Source: Nonomuraea jabiensis
Lineage (GTDB): Bacteria > Actinomycetota > Actinomycetes > Streptosporangiales > Streptosporangiaceae
Assembly: GCF_014204795.1 (NCBI RefSeq)
Contig: NZ_JACHMB010000001.1
Location: 9,312,501 to 9,376,500 of the forward strand
DNA length: 64,000 bases
Direction: 5' to 3'
The position numbers and the translations under genes are program-made. Position 1 is the stretch's first letter; each line of letters begins with the position of its first letter. Below the pieces are notes generated by a model that was given only the letters and a program-made list of their open reading frames with translations, was not told where the DNA came from and did no database searches. Positions 24,924 through 33,233 of the stretch are shown here, piece after piece.

Positions 24924-27900
24924 ATGGCGCGTGTCCTCGACGAAGACGAACTGGTCGGCCACTGGACGCTCCTCGATGAGGAGATGGAACTCCTGGCAGG
25001 TCGCCGAGGGCCGACGAAGCTGGCCTTCGCGCTGATGCTGAAGTTTCATCAGCTCCACGGGCGGTTCCCACGCGGGCGTGGCGAGCTGCCGGACGAGGCG
25101 GTCGAGTACGTCGCCGCCGCGGTGAAGGTTCCGGCCTCCGATCTGGCGTTGTACGAGTGGGACGGGCGGACCAGCAAAGCCCACAGGACCGATATTCGTG
25201 ACTTCACCGGCTTTCGGGAGTGCGGTGTCGATGACGCCGACAAGGCAGCCGAGTGGCTGGCCCGCAACGTATGCAAGTCCGAGCGGCGCGCCGACCGGGT
25301 GCGGACGGCTCTGCTGGCCCACCTGAAGGACGAGCAGATCGAGCCGCCGTCCAAGCAGCGGATGCAACGGATCGTCGGCTCTGCGCTGGACCAGTCCGAG
25401 AAGGCTCTGACGCTGCGCATCTCCTCGCGGATCAGCGACGACGTCATCCAGCGGATGTTCGCCCTGATCGCCCGCCGCAGCGAGGCCGCAGAGGCGGCCG
25501 ACCAGGCCGAGCAGGAGTCACCCGAGCCTGGGGACGACGAAGAGGAGGAGACGCCGGCGGACGGCGAGGGCGCGGACGTGTTCGCGGCGATTCGCGAGGA
25601 CCCCGGCAACGTCAGCGTCACCACGATGGAGAAGGAGGTGTTCAAGCTCGGCGCCATCAAGGCGATCGGGCTGCCGGAGGACGTCTTCGACGACATCGCC
25701 CCGGGCGTGCTGCTGTCGTGGCGGGCACGGGTGGCGGTCTCCTCGCCCAGCCACCTTCGCCGCCACGGTCACGAGCTGAGGGTGACGTTGCTGGCGGCCT
25801 ACCTGCACTGCCGGCGGTGGGAGATCACCGACGCCCTCATGGACCTGCTGATCACCACCGTGCACCGCATCAACGCCCGCGCCGACACCAAGGTCACCGA
25901 GGAGTTCATCGCCGAGCTGAAGCGCGTATCGGGCAAGGAGAACATCCTGTTCAAGATGACCCAGGCCGCGCTTGAGGCGCCGGAGGAGACGGTGAGTGAG
26001 GCGATCTACCCGGTGGTGCCGGGCGGCGTGGACACGCTGGTGGCGCTGTGGCACGAGTACCAGCACAAGGGCACCTCCTACCGCCAGCACCGGCAGCGGG
26101 TGTTCAAAGCCTCCTACACCAACCATTACCGGGCCGGGCTGATCCAGATTCTGGAGGCGCTGGAGTTCGGCTCGACCAACACGATGCACGCGCCGATGAT
26201 GACCGCGCTGGCGCTGATCAAGCGGTATAAGGCCGAGACGACCCACCGCACGAAGTACTACGCGACCGGCGAGACGGTGCCGGTGGAGGGCATCGTGCCG
26301 GCGGAGCTGGCCGAGCTGATGTATCGCACCGATAAGAACGGCCGTCAGCGGATCTTGCGCAGCGTCTACGAGTGCGGGGTGTTTCAGATGTTGCGGGACA
26401 AGCTGCGCTGCAAGGAGATCTGGGTGCACGGCGCCTATAAGTGGCGCAACCCCGACCTGGACCTGCCGGCTGATTTCGAGGACAAGCGGGAGGAGAACTA
26501 CGCCCGGCTGCGCAAACCGCTCCAGGCCAAGCTGTTCACCGCTGAGCTGCTGGAGGAGATGGACGCTGAGCTGTCGGCGCTGCATGACGCCCTGCCGTCA
26601 CTGTCGTGGCTGGAGATCGTCGAGCGTAAGAAGGGCGGCGCGATCGTGCTCTCGCCACTGGATCCGCTGCCCGAGCCGCGCAACCTGCGCAAGCTCAAGG
26701 CCACGGTGCGCTCCCGCTGGGGCGTGGTTCCGCTGCTGGACATGCTCACCGAGACCGCACTGCGCACCGGCTGCCTGGACGCCCTGATCCCGGCCGGAAC
26801 CCGGCTGGGAATGGAGCCAACCGAGTTCTTCGAGCGCATGCTGCTGGTCATCTACGCGCTCGGCACCGGCGCCGGGATTCGGTCGGTGGCCGCCGGCGAA
26901 CACCCCTACAGCGAGGAGGACCTGCGCTACTGCCGCCGCTGGTTCCTGTCGGTGCCCGGGGCGCGGCAGGTGGCTAAGACCATCGCCAACGCCACCTTCG
27001 CCGCCCGGCAAAGCGCCTTGTGGGGTGAGGGCACCACCGCGGTGGCCTCCGACTCCACCCACTTCTCCGCCTACGACCAGAACATCTTCACCGAGTACCA
27101 CTCGCGGTACAAGCGGGCCAAACGGGGCGTGCTGATCTACTGGACGGTCGAGACCGCGGGAGCGATGGCCATCTACAGCCAGCACCTGGCGTGCTCGGCC
27201 TCGGAGGTGCATGCCATGGTCGAGGGCGCGATGCGGCACGAGACGAACATGAACGTGGAGACCAACTATGTGGACTCCCACGGAGCCAGCCTCATCGGGT
27301 TCGGCATCACCCGCTTGCTGAACTTCGACCTGGTCGCCCGCTTCAAGCAGATCAACGTGATGAAGCTGTACCTGCCGGGCCGAGGAGACCGGTTCGCGTA
27401 CCCCCTGCTACGCCCGGCGCTGACTCGGCCTATCCGCCCCGACATCATCGAGAACAACTACGATCTGGTGATCAAGTATGCGACGGCGATCCGGCAGGGC
27501 ACCGCCTCCACCGAGGCCCTGCTGCGCCGTTTCCAGGGCGAGACCACTCACCCGGCCTACTCGGCCATGCTGGAGGTGGGGTGTGCCCAGCGAACCATTT
27601 TCCTAGCTCGCTGGCTCCGTGACCGGGACCTGCAGCATGAGACCGAGTCCGGGCTGAACGTGGTGGAGAACTACAACGGGGTCAACGACTACATCCGGTT
27701 CGGTAAGCGCGGGGAGCTGGCCTCAAATAGGCGCGAGGAGCAGGAGGTGGCGATGCTCTGCTTGATGATCTTGCAGAGCAGCCTCGGCTACATCAATACC
27801 CTGATGATTCAAGACTGCCTTGCTGAGCCGGAGTGGGCGGAGGTGCTCACCGACGTCGACCGCCGCGGTTTGACTCCGCTGTTCACCACGAACATGACGC

Positions 27901-27974
27901 CGTACGGGACGGTGCAGTTGCGCCGCGACCGGCGGCTGGACCTGATCGGGCCACCGCCTCCTCCGGAGGTATGA
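24924..27974 (+). CDS. tnpA: Tn3-family transposase TnpA (first copy)
   Basis: 1,016 residues, the usual length. The N-terminal DUF4158 DNA-binding region (VLDEDELVGHWTLLDEEMELLAGRRGPTKLAFALMLKFHQLHGRFP) recognises the ends. The C-terminal DDE catalytic domain is intact: Asp in VASDSTHFSAYDQNIF, Asp in NYVDSHGASLIGFG, and Glu in VVENYNGVNDYIRFGKRGELASNRREEQE. It carries out replicative transposition through cointegrates. It lies about 175 bp inside the left inverted repeat and reads inward, which is unusual since most Tn3 tnpA genes end near a terminus. No frameshift seen. Confidence 0.95.
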   Translation: MARVLDEDELVGHWTLLDEEMELLAGRRGPTKLAFALMLKFHQLHGRFPRGRGELPDEAVEYVAAAVKVPASDLALYEWDGRTSKAHRTDIRDFTGFRECGVDDADKAAEWLARNVCKSERRADRVRTALLAHLKDEQIEPPSKQRMQRIVGSALDQSEKALTLRISSRISDDVIQRMFALIARRSEAAEAADQAEQESPEPGDDEEEETPADGEGADVFAAIREDPGNVSVTTMEKEVFKLGAIKAIGLPEDVFDDIAPGVLLSWRARVAVSSPSHLRRHGHELRVTLLAAYLHCRRWEITDALMDLLITTVHRINARADTKVTEEFIAELKRVSGKENILFKMTQAALEAPEETVSEAIYPVVPGGVDTLVALWHEYQHKGTSYRQHRQRVFKASYTNHYRAGLIQILEALEFGSTNTMHAPMMTALALIKRYKAETTHRTKYYATGETVPVEGIVPAELAELMYRTDKNGRQRILRSVYECGVFQMLRDKLRCKEIWVHGAYKWRNPDLDLPADFEDKREENYARLRKPLQAKLFTAELLEEMDAELSALHDALPSLSWLEIVERKKGGAIVLSPLDPLPEPRNLRKLKATVRSRWGVVPLLDMLTETALRTGCLDALIPAGTRLGMEPTEFFERMLLVIYALGTGAGIRSVAAGEHPYSEEDLRYCRRWFLSVPGARQVAKTIANATFAARQSALWGEGTTAVASDSTHFSAYDQNIFTEYHSRYKRAKRGVLIYWTVETAGAMAIYSQHLACSASEVHAMVEGAMRHETNMNVETNYVDSHGASLIGFGITRLLNFDLVARFKQINVMKLYLPGRGDRFAYPLLRPALTRPIRPDIIENNYDLVIKYATAIRQGTASTEALLRRFQGETTHPAYSAMLEVGCAQRTIFLARWLRDRDLQHETESGLNVVENYNGVNDYIRFGKRGELASNRREEQEVAMLCLMILQSSLGYINTLMIQDCLAEPEWAEVLTDVDRRGLTPLFTTNMTPYGTVQLRRDRRLDLIGPPPPPEV

Positions 27975-28109
27975 AGAGGCTCGGAGACTGCGTTGACGCC
28001 AGGTCACTGCAGCACCGGGGTCTCCCTGGTCTTCCTGACAATGCCGTGTACCAGGGCGTCGGTTGGACCGCCGCCCTGGTCATCGTCGTCGGGCCTGATT
28101 CTGCTGCGA

Positions 28110-29045
28110 TCAGGAGCGTTGGCCGGGCTGGTTCACGATCGTGGCTTCCAGCTGCGCCGTCAGGCCCACCGTGCCCGCCTTGAAGGTCTCCTTACTGCCA
28201 TCGGCCCACTCGTAGGTCCGATCCTGCAGCCGCGTCGAGTTGGTGCCCAAATACCGGAAGGTCTGCGGGTCCAGGACGAGATAGCTCCGTGCCTCGGCCT
28301 CGGTGATGCTGAACGCGACGCCTCGCCGTCCGTCGGCGACGGGCACATCCTGGGTCACCGTGATGCCCTTGATCGTGGGCAGCGCGCGGTAGAGCGCGGC
28401 CCGCACCTCGGGGGCGAGCCACTGCTCGGAGATGAGCTGGTTGATCTCCATGAAGAGCATCACCGGCGGGACGTGGCCGTTCAGCTCCTGCGGCCCCCGG
28501 CGGTCCTCGTCGAGGATGGCCGCCTTGATCTTGGCGATCACCCCCGGCGGGGTGACAGGCGGTTTGGCCAGCTCAGCCGGGTTGAAAATCGCGCTGCCCT
28601 GGAACATCAGCTTGCCGCCCTGGTACCAGGCCGACCGCTTGCCGTCCACGCTTGTCCACCGTTCCCAGGTGTCACGCTGGTCTCGGTCGACGTCCCCTTC
28701 GACCCCGGTCAGCTGCAGTTCCTTGGTGTAGAGCCACTGTCCGGGGCCCGGGGCGGGCGTCGGGTCGTTCTCGGCCGCACGGGCGGCGCGTTCGCCCAGC
28801 TCGGTCACGCTGGCCACCGGTGCCATGCCCGGCTCGTCCCTGAGCGTCACGACGGTCCCGCCGACGACCAGGGCCAGAGCCGCCGCCACCGCGATTCGCC
28901 AGCCGAACCTTCTCGTGCCGGACGCGGCCGGCTTGCTTGCGGCTTCCGGTTCGTGGATCGCTGTCATCAGCCGCGCCTTGGCAGCAGTTGCTGCGTTGTC
29001 AGTCATCGCCGGGGTGTTCCGGCGAAACTCCTTCAGCTCGTTCAC
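28110..29045 (-). CDS. CU044_5270-family membrane protein, likely anti-sigma
   Basis: 311 residues from a GTG. A cytoplasmic N-terminal 45 residues are followed by one membrane segment (WRIAVAAALALVVGGTVVTL) and an extracytoplasmic domain (PGPGQWLYTKELQLTG...YLVLDPQTFRYLGTNSTRL) as in the CU044_5270 family. Such proteins are nearly always encoded right after an ECF sigma gene. Here the GTG overlaps the sigma stop codon by one base, so the pair is translationally coupled, and an anti-sigma role is inferred. Confidence 0.85.
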   Translation of the reverse strand: MNELKEFRRNTPAMTDNAATAAKARLMTAIHEPEAASKPAASGTRRFGWRIAVAAALALVVGGTVVTLRDEPGMAPVASVTELGERAARAAENDPTPAPGPGQWLYTKELQLTGVEGDVDRDQRDTWERWTSVDGKRSAWYQGGKLMFQGSAIFNPAELAKPPVTPPGVIAKIKAAILDEDRRGPQELNGHVPPVMLFMEINQLISEQWLAPEVRAALYRALPTIKGITVTQDVPVADGRRGVAFSITEAEARSYLVLDPQTFRYLGTNSTRLQDRTYEWADGSKETFKAGTVGLTAQLEATIVNQPGQRS

Positions 29046-29608
29046 TACAGCTCCTCATCCCCTAGCACGTTCCTGGCCTTCTTCCGCGCCCGGTGCAGCC
29101 GTGACCGCACAGTCCCCACTGAGATGTCCAGCGCCCGCGCCACTTCCTCGTACGACATGTCCTCCCACGCCACCAGCAGCAGCACGTCCCGATGCCCACG
29201 GGGCAGCGACGCCAGCGCCCCCGCCAGCTCACGCTCCCTGCCCTGCGCCGCCACCCGGCGCGCCACGGTGTCGTCCAGTGCCTCCGGCAGAGGGTCCACT
29301 CCGGTGCGGCTCAGCGCCCGCAGCAGCCGTTCCTCCTGCCGCCGATGTCTGGCGATCAACGTGGTGGCGATCCCGTACAGCCAGGGCCTGGCCAGCGCGA
29401 ACGAGGTGTCATACGTCCCGCGCCTGCGGAAGGCCGCCAGGAACGTCTCGGCCACGATGTCGTCGGCGGCCTGCGTGCCGAGCCGCCGAGCCGCGTACAG
29501 ATGGATCTGCTGGGCGTAGCGGTCGAACAGCGCCGCGAACTGCTCTGGGTCGTGCGCCGAACGACGGATCAGTTCTCCGTCGTCGATCTCGACCGTCTCA
29601 GCGCTCAA
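29045..29608 (-). CDS. ECF RNA polymerase sigma factor
   Basis: 187 residues from a TTG at 29608 preceded by AAGGAGAGG. The sigma-2 region is DGELIRRSAHDPEQFAALFDRYAQQIHLYAARRLGTQAADDIVAETFLAAFRRR. The sigma-4 region is LASLPRGHRDVLLLVAWEDMSYEEVARALDISVGTVRSRLHRARKKAR. It is first in an operon with the CU044_5270-type membrane protein, inside the 18-kb element. The much longer open frame upstream covers the divergent recombinase and is not real. Confidence 0.9.
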   Translation of the reverse strand: MSAETVEIDDGELIRRSAHDPEQFAALFDRYAQQIHLYAARRLGTQAADDIVAETFLAAFRRRGTYDTSFALARPWLYGIATTLIARHRRQEERLLRALSRTGVDPLPEALDDTVARRVAAQGRERELAGALASLPRGHRDVLLLVAWEDMSYEEVARALDISVGTVRSRLHRARKKARNVLGDEEL

Positions 29609-29944
29609 CGCCTCTCCTTCGTGAGTAGGTATTTCACCGTGCTGTCTCCCGAAGGGCGTCACCGGGTTCCCCAAAGCTGTGACACGGCGGAAATGTGATG
29701 CCGCCGCCCGCAAGCGGCAGGTGTAGGCACTATTCTTCGGGTTCCGCTGGCAGAGATGGACGTGCTGGTCGATGCCCGCGCTCGGGAGCACGCTGCGCGA
29801 GATTCTCGGTGCGGACACTGACCAAGGCTGTCGTTTCGGGATCCCAGAGACGTGCGCAGGGGTTGCGGGATAACCTTGCCGTCGTCCGGCGCGGAGGCTT
29901 CGATTCCCGGTTATCTGGCAACTCGGCGGATGGGGGTCGGCACG

Positions 29945-30880
29945 ATGGATCCAGTCATCGCCGAGCAGCTCGGTCGCACACACCCGCTCGCCCGGCACCT
30001 GGACGATTTCCTCACCGACCTGGCCAACGCCGGCGCCTCCGTCCACACCCGGCGCGCCTACCGCGGCGACCTGATCGCCTTCGCCGCCCACCACGGCGAG
30101 GACCTCGCCGAGCTGACCGCCGCGCCGATCCGGGCCTTCCTGGCCGAGCTCGCCGACCTGTCGCCGGCCAGCCGCAAGCGCAAGCGCGCCGCCGTCGCCT
30201 CCTTCGCCAAGTGGGCGGTCCGGCACGACCTCCTGGACGCCAACCCGATGGACCGCATCGACACGGTCAAGGTGCCGAAGAGCCTTCCCCGCCCGGCCGC
30301 GGCCGCCGACGCGGCTAAAGTGCTGGCGGCGATCTGCTCGCGGCGACCGCGTAAGGACCTGCCGCTGGACCGGCTTCGGGATCGGGTGCTGTTCGAGACC
30401 GCCTATGTGTGCGGCGCCCGCGCCTCGGAGGTGTGCGGCCTGTATGTGGAGGATCTCGACCTGCGCCTGGACGACGAACACGTCCGGATCCACGGCAAGG
30501 GCGGCAGCGTCCGCACCGTCCTGCTCGACGACCGCGGCTACGTCACCCTGCTCAAGCTCTACCTGGCCCGCGCGGGCTACAGCGCCGGGCCGCTGTTCCG
30601 CGCGTCCATCAATGGCCGCGGCGGACCTCTGTCCTACGACGCCGCCCATCACCGCTGGCAGAGCTACTGCGCCGCCGCCGGTGTCGAGATCGACATCCAC
30701 CAACTACGCCACGCCCACGCCACCGAGCTCATCAACGCCGGCGTCTCCATCGAGGCCGTGCGCCGCCGCCTCGGACACGCCTCCACCGAGACCACGCAGC
30801 TGTACGCGCTGCTGGACGACAAGGTCGCCGACACCGAGATCCGCGCCGCCCGCCGACGTCGCGACCGAGCGGCACATTGA
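29945..30880 (+). CDS. XerC/D-like tyrosine recombinase, likely transposon cointegrate resolvase
   Basis: 311 residues from the ATG at 29945 (an in-frame ATG at 29930 is possible). N-terminal SAM-like core-binding domain (HPLARHLDDFLTDLANAGASVHTRRAYRGDLIAFAAHHGED), then a complete catalytic set: Arg in CGARASEVCGLYVEDLD, Lys in HGKGGSVR, HQLRHAHATELI, LGHAST and Tyr in TTQLYALLDD. Some Tn3 elements (Tn4430, Tn4651) use such enzymes to resolve cointegrates, and that is the likely job. Converges with a second recombinase across a hairpin-rich 197 bp. Confidence 0.92.
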   Translation: MDPVIAEQLGRTHPLARHLDDFLTDLANAGASVHTRRAYRGDLIAFAAHHGEDLAELTAAPIRAFLAELADLSPASRKRKRAAVASFAKWAVRHDLLDANPMDRIDTVKVPKSLPRPAAAADAAKVLAAICSRRPRKDLPLDRLRDRVLFETAYVCGARASEVCGLYVEDLDLRLDDEHVRIHGKGGSVRTVLLDDRGYVTLLKLYLARAGYSAGPLFRASINGRGGPLSYDAAHHRWQSYCAAAGVEIDIHQLRHAHATELINAGVSIEAVRRRLGHASTETTQLYALLDDKVADTEIRAARRRRDRAAH

Positions 30881-30939
30881 TCGCACAGTTGGCCCTCTCC
30901 AGGTTCAGGCCCCCCGCTCGGGTCCGCGTCACCAGCCGC

Positions 30940-30973
30940 AAAGTAGCGCTGAGTAATCATCGCTACTTTTTGT
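30940..30973 (+). terminator. Rho-independent terminator after the recombinase
   Basis: AAAGTAGCG, 12-base loop, CGCTACTTT, running into TTTT. Nine-base perfect stem plus T run, 60 bp after the stop codon. The same symmetry could also serve as a recombinase core site. Confidence 0.65.
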
Positions 30974-31005
30974 GGTCACAAGGCTGGTATCTCAGTGTCG
31001 AGTAA

Positions 31006-31036
31006 CGGTCGTCTGCCGACACTCGGCAGACGACCG
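31006..31036. repeat. 14-bp perfect hairpin between convergent recombinases
   Basis: CGGTCGTCTGCCGA, 3-base loop, TCGGCAGACGACCG. Very stable and without a T run; a candidate bidirectional terminator or recombination/regulatory site. Confidence 0.6.
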
Positions 31037-31051
31037 CATCACCCCAGGCGA

Positions 31052-31119
31052 CATGTGTCGACAACCCGTGCCGGATTTCAACGTCGGCGAACGGTACGCG
31101 GAGTAGATTTCGACACATG
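31052..31119. repeat. 10-bp inverted repeat flanking the recombinase 3' end
   Basis: CATGTGTCGA at 31052-31061 and its exact inverse TCGACACATG at 31110-31119. The second arm lies inside the 3' end of the minus-strand recombinase gene. Confidence 0.5.
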
Positions 31120-32199
31120 CTCGGGGTCGAGGAGGAAGTCCACAGGAATTAGCGGTAGCGCACCACGCCGGAGCTCATGCGGTGGTGCCTCGCTTCCGGC
31201 GGCGTAGGGGATCGCGGTCGGCGACGTGGGCGGCCACGGCTCGACGCTGGGCCGGGCGTAGCGCTCCAGGGAGCGCACGGAGGCGTGCCGGGAGCGGGCC
31301 AACAGGGTTGGGGTGTTGGTGCCGTCCTCGGCTTCGTGCGTCAGCGCGGAGTGGCGCAGTTGATGCAGCGTCCATCCGCCGCGTGCCTCGAGTTCGGCTG
31401 GGTCGGTGATGCCCGGATGGGCGAGCGGCCGGGTGAGGGCCTCGAAGAGCTCGGCGGCTCGCCGGTAAGACAGGCGGGCGCGCCCGGTAACTGGGCATGT
31501 GTCACGCGTGGGGACGTGGGCAGGCGCCCGGCGGTCCGTAAGGAACACAGGCCCGCGGGTACGGCCTTTGAGCAGCCGGGGCAGGAGTTGGGCGGTGCCC
31601 GATTGCCAGTGCACCCACTCGACGGTGCCGCCCTTGGAGGTGACGCGGCCGCGTTTGTCGGCCAGAAGCAGATCCTCGACGTCGAGGCAGAGGATCTCCT
31701 CGGCTCGTGCGCACGTCTCGTACAGGGCCTTCCAAAGCGTGCGTTCGCGCACGCTGACCTTGAGGTCGGACAACGCGACGATCTGCTCGCGCGACAGGGC
31801 CCGGGTTCGGTCCGGCGGCGCCGGCCGGCGTTCGATGCCGATGATCGGATTGCGGGTCAGCCAGCCGCGGGCGCGCCACCAGGCGATGGCAGCCTTCATC
31901 ACCGACAGTTCACGGTTGACGGTGTCGGCGTCGACCAGCCGAGCCCGCTGCGCGAACATCTCGGCGATCACATCTGTCGGCGCCTCGTCGAACATGGCGA
32001 ATGCCACGGTGGGCGGCTCGGCGCCACGCCGGTTGCGGCCCAGCGGCGGTTGCTGCCCGATGGCCAGCCACGCCCAGGTCAGCAGTGAGATTCGGTAGAT
32101 GCGCTGGGAGGAAGCGGCGATCCCGGCCGAGCGAAGGTATGCCTCCACGGCGGTGCTGTAGTCGGCGGGGGTATCGCGGTCCAAGGCGTGGACCGTCAT
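31078..32199 (-). CDS. Tyrosine recombinase/integrase in operon with DUF3800 gene
   Basis: 373 residues. Core-binding domain (STAVEAYLRSAGIAASSQRIYRISLLTWAWLAIGQQPPLGRNRRG), catalytic domain with Arg in CARAEEILCLDVEDL, Lys in TSKGGTVEW, HQLRHSALTH, SRHASVRS and Tyr in LERYARPS. The last 50 residues form a tail beyond the Tyr. Part of the tail's coding sequence, LPLIPVDFLLDP, is nearly identical in DNA to the leader of tnpR (39133-39170, inverted). The ATG overlaps the stop of the DUF3800 gene by 4 bp, so the two are translationally coupled. Likely a site-specific recombinase; its target is unknown. Confidence 0.9.
   Translation of the reverse strand: MTVHALDRDTPADYSTAVEAYLRSAGIAASSQRIYRISLLTWAWLAIGQQPPLGRNRRGAEPPTVAFAMFDEAPTDVIAEMFAQRARLVDADTVNRELSVMKAAIAWWRARGWLTRNPIIGIERRPAPPDRTRALSREQIVALSDLKVSVRERTLWKALYETCARAEEILCLDVEDLLLADKRGRVTSKGGTVEWVHWQSGTAQLLPRLLKGRTRGPVFLTDRRAPAHVPTRDTCPVTGRARLSYRRAAELFEALTRPLAHPGITDPAELEARGGWTLHQLRHSALTHEAEDGTNTPTLLARSRHASVRSLERYARPSVEPWPPTSPTAIPYAAGSEAPPHELRRGALPLIPVDFLLDPEHVSKSTPRTVRRR
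31123..31160 (-). repeat. 38-bp repeat shared with the tnpR leader, copy A
   Basis: On the minus strand begins CGCTACCGCTAATTCCTG. It matches 39133-39170 (plus) at 35 of 38 bases, in inverted orientation and 8 kb apart. This copy is coding (recombinase tail). Confidence 0.8.
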
Positions 32200-33086
32200 A
32201 CGCTGCTGCTTGTCGTGGATGTGGACCCGTTCGCGGCTTGTCCGGGCTCCGGCAGGCCATCGTTGTGCTGGTAGGTGCGTCCAGGCTGGCTGAAAGGGCC
32301 GGCGGATGGGCCGAGTGGGTGTCCTATCGATCCCCGGGCGTACTGGGTCTCGCCAAAGACCCAGTAGTGCAGGTCCACGAGGTCAGGCGGCCAGAGCACC
32401 ACGCCCGCGCCGCCGACGAGCCCGTGCGCGTTGGTGCGGGCCAGTTCCTTCAGCTGTTTCGCCAGCTTCATTCCGGAGGGCTGTCCGGCGATCGCTGCGG
32501 TGGTGGCTGCGGTGACGAGGTCTGCCAGTTGGAGGTGCGGGACGTGGTGGGAGGGCGCGGTCAGGATGGGCGAGACAACGCGGTCGGGTGTGGCGAAGCG
32601 AGTGCCGTCCCGGGTCAGGCCGAGGGTGTCGGCCAGCCATTTCACTTCGTCCTTGCGGCCGCCGCCTGGTTGATCAGCAATGATGATGCCGACGTCGTTC
32701 CGCTCGCGCAGATGCAGAGCGATTCGCTCGTAGAGGTACTTGAGGATCTCGGGTTCGACGTCGGACTTCTCCCAGGGGACATGACCGCGGTCCCACACCA
32801 CGACGGCCGACTTGATGCCGCTGTCGATGGCGGCCTGGAGCATCCGCTGCCGCAGGTCGGTGATCAGCGGGCCGGTCGCCTTGGCCTGAAAGGTGTTCTT
32901 GGGTAGCTTCCATTTGAGTTCCTCCCCCTCGGGGATCTCGAACTCCGCGCGGATGCCGTCGAGCGCGGTGGCGAATCCGGCGACTGCGGGTTCGGGGACG
33001 ATCACGCCGCCGACCGAGACGAGCTCGCCCATGTGCCGGCGGCGGACCTCTTTCTGTCCGCTGTCGTCGATGTAGATCATGTACAC
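32196..33086 (-). CDS. DUF3800 protein (RNase H-like fold)
   Basis: 296 residues. MYMIYIDDSGQKE is the defining N-terminal YxDDSG motif. Further conserved parts are VVWDRGHVPW, IIIADQPGGGRKDE and HLQLADLVTAA, giving the acidic residues of an RNase H-like site. DUF3800 proteins are common in phage-defence and mobile regions, where a nuclease role is suspected. First gene of a two-gene unit with the recombinase downstream (4-bp ATGA overlap). A repeated CGCAGTAAATG element lies directly upstream and may control the pair. The last 50 residues are low-complexity. Confidence 0.85.
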   Translation of the reverse strand: MYMIYIDDSGQKEVRRRHMGELVSVGGVIVPEPAVAGFATALDGIRAEFEIPEGEELKWKLPKNTFQAKATGPLITDLRQRMLQAAIDSGIKSAVVVWDRGHVPWEKSDVEPEILKYLYERIALHLRERNDVGIIIADQPGGGRKDEVKWLADTLGLTRDGTRFATPDRVVSPILTAPSHHVPHLQLADLVTAATTAAIAGQPSGMKLAKQLKELARTNAHGLVGGAGVVLWPPDLVDLHYWVFGETQYARGSIGHPLGPSAGPFSQPGRTYQHNDGLPEPGQAANGSTSTTSSSV

Positions 33087-33108
33087 GATGGCACTCCACG
33101 ATCGTCGC

Positions 33109-33233
33109 CGCAGTAAATGCGTACACCTCGACTCGAGGGCAGAGGGTCACGTGCTGGGGGACGCTCCAGGCCGGATGAGACGCGTGTTAGTGATCGTATC
33201 GGGCTTGTCGCAGTAAATGCGGCATTTACTGCG
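33109..33233. promoter_or_regulatory. Threefold CGCAGTAAATG element
   Basis: CGCAGTAAATG at 33109-33119 and again exactly 100 bp on at 33209-33219, followed after 3 bp by its inverse CATTTACTGCG (33223-33233). The inverted pair overlaps the end of the TPR gene; all copies lie upstream of the DUF3800 start. A candidate operator or recombination site. Confidence 0.55.

Noticed and set aside
28000..28110. An end of a smaller Tn3 element directly after the first tnpA
   Set aside because: No sequence like GGCCTGTCGTTAACG occurs there; the only matching pair is 24717/42785.
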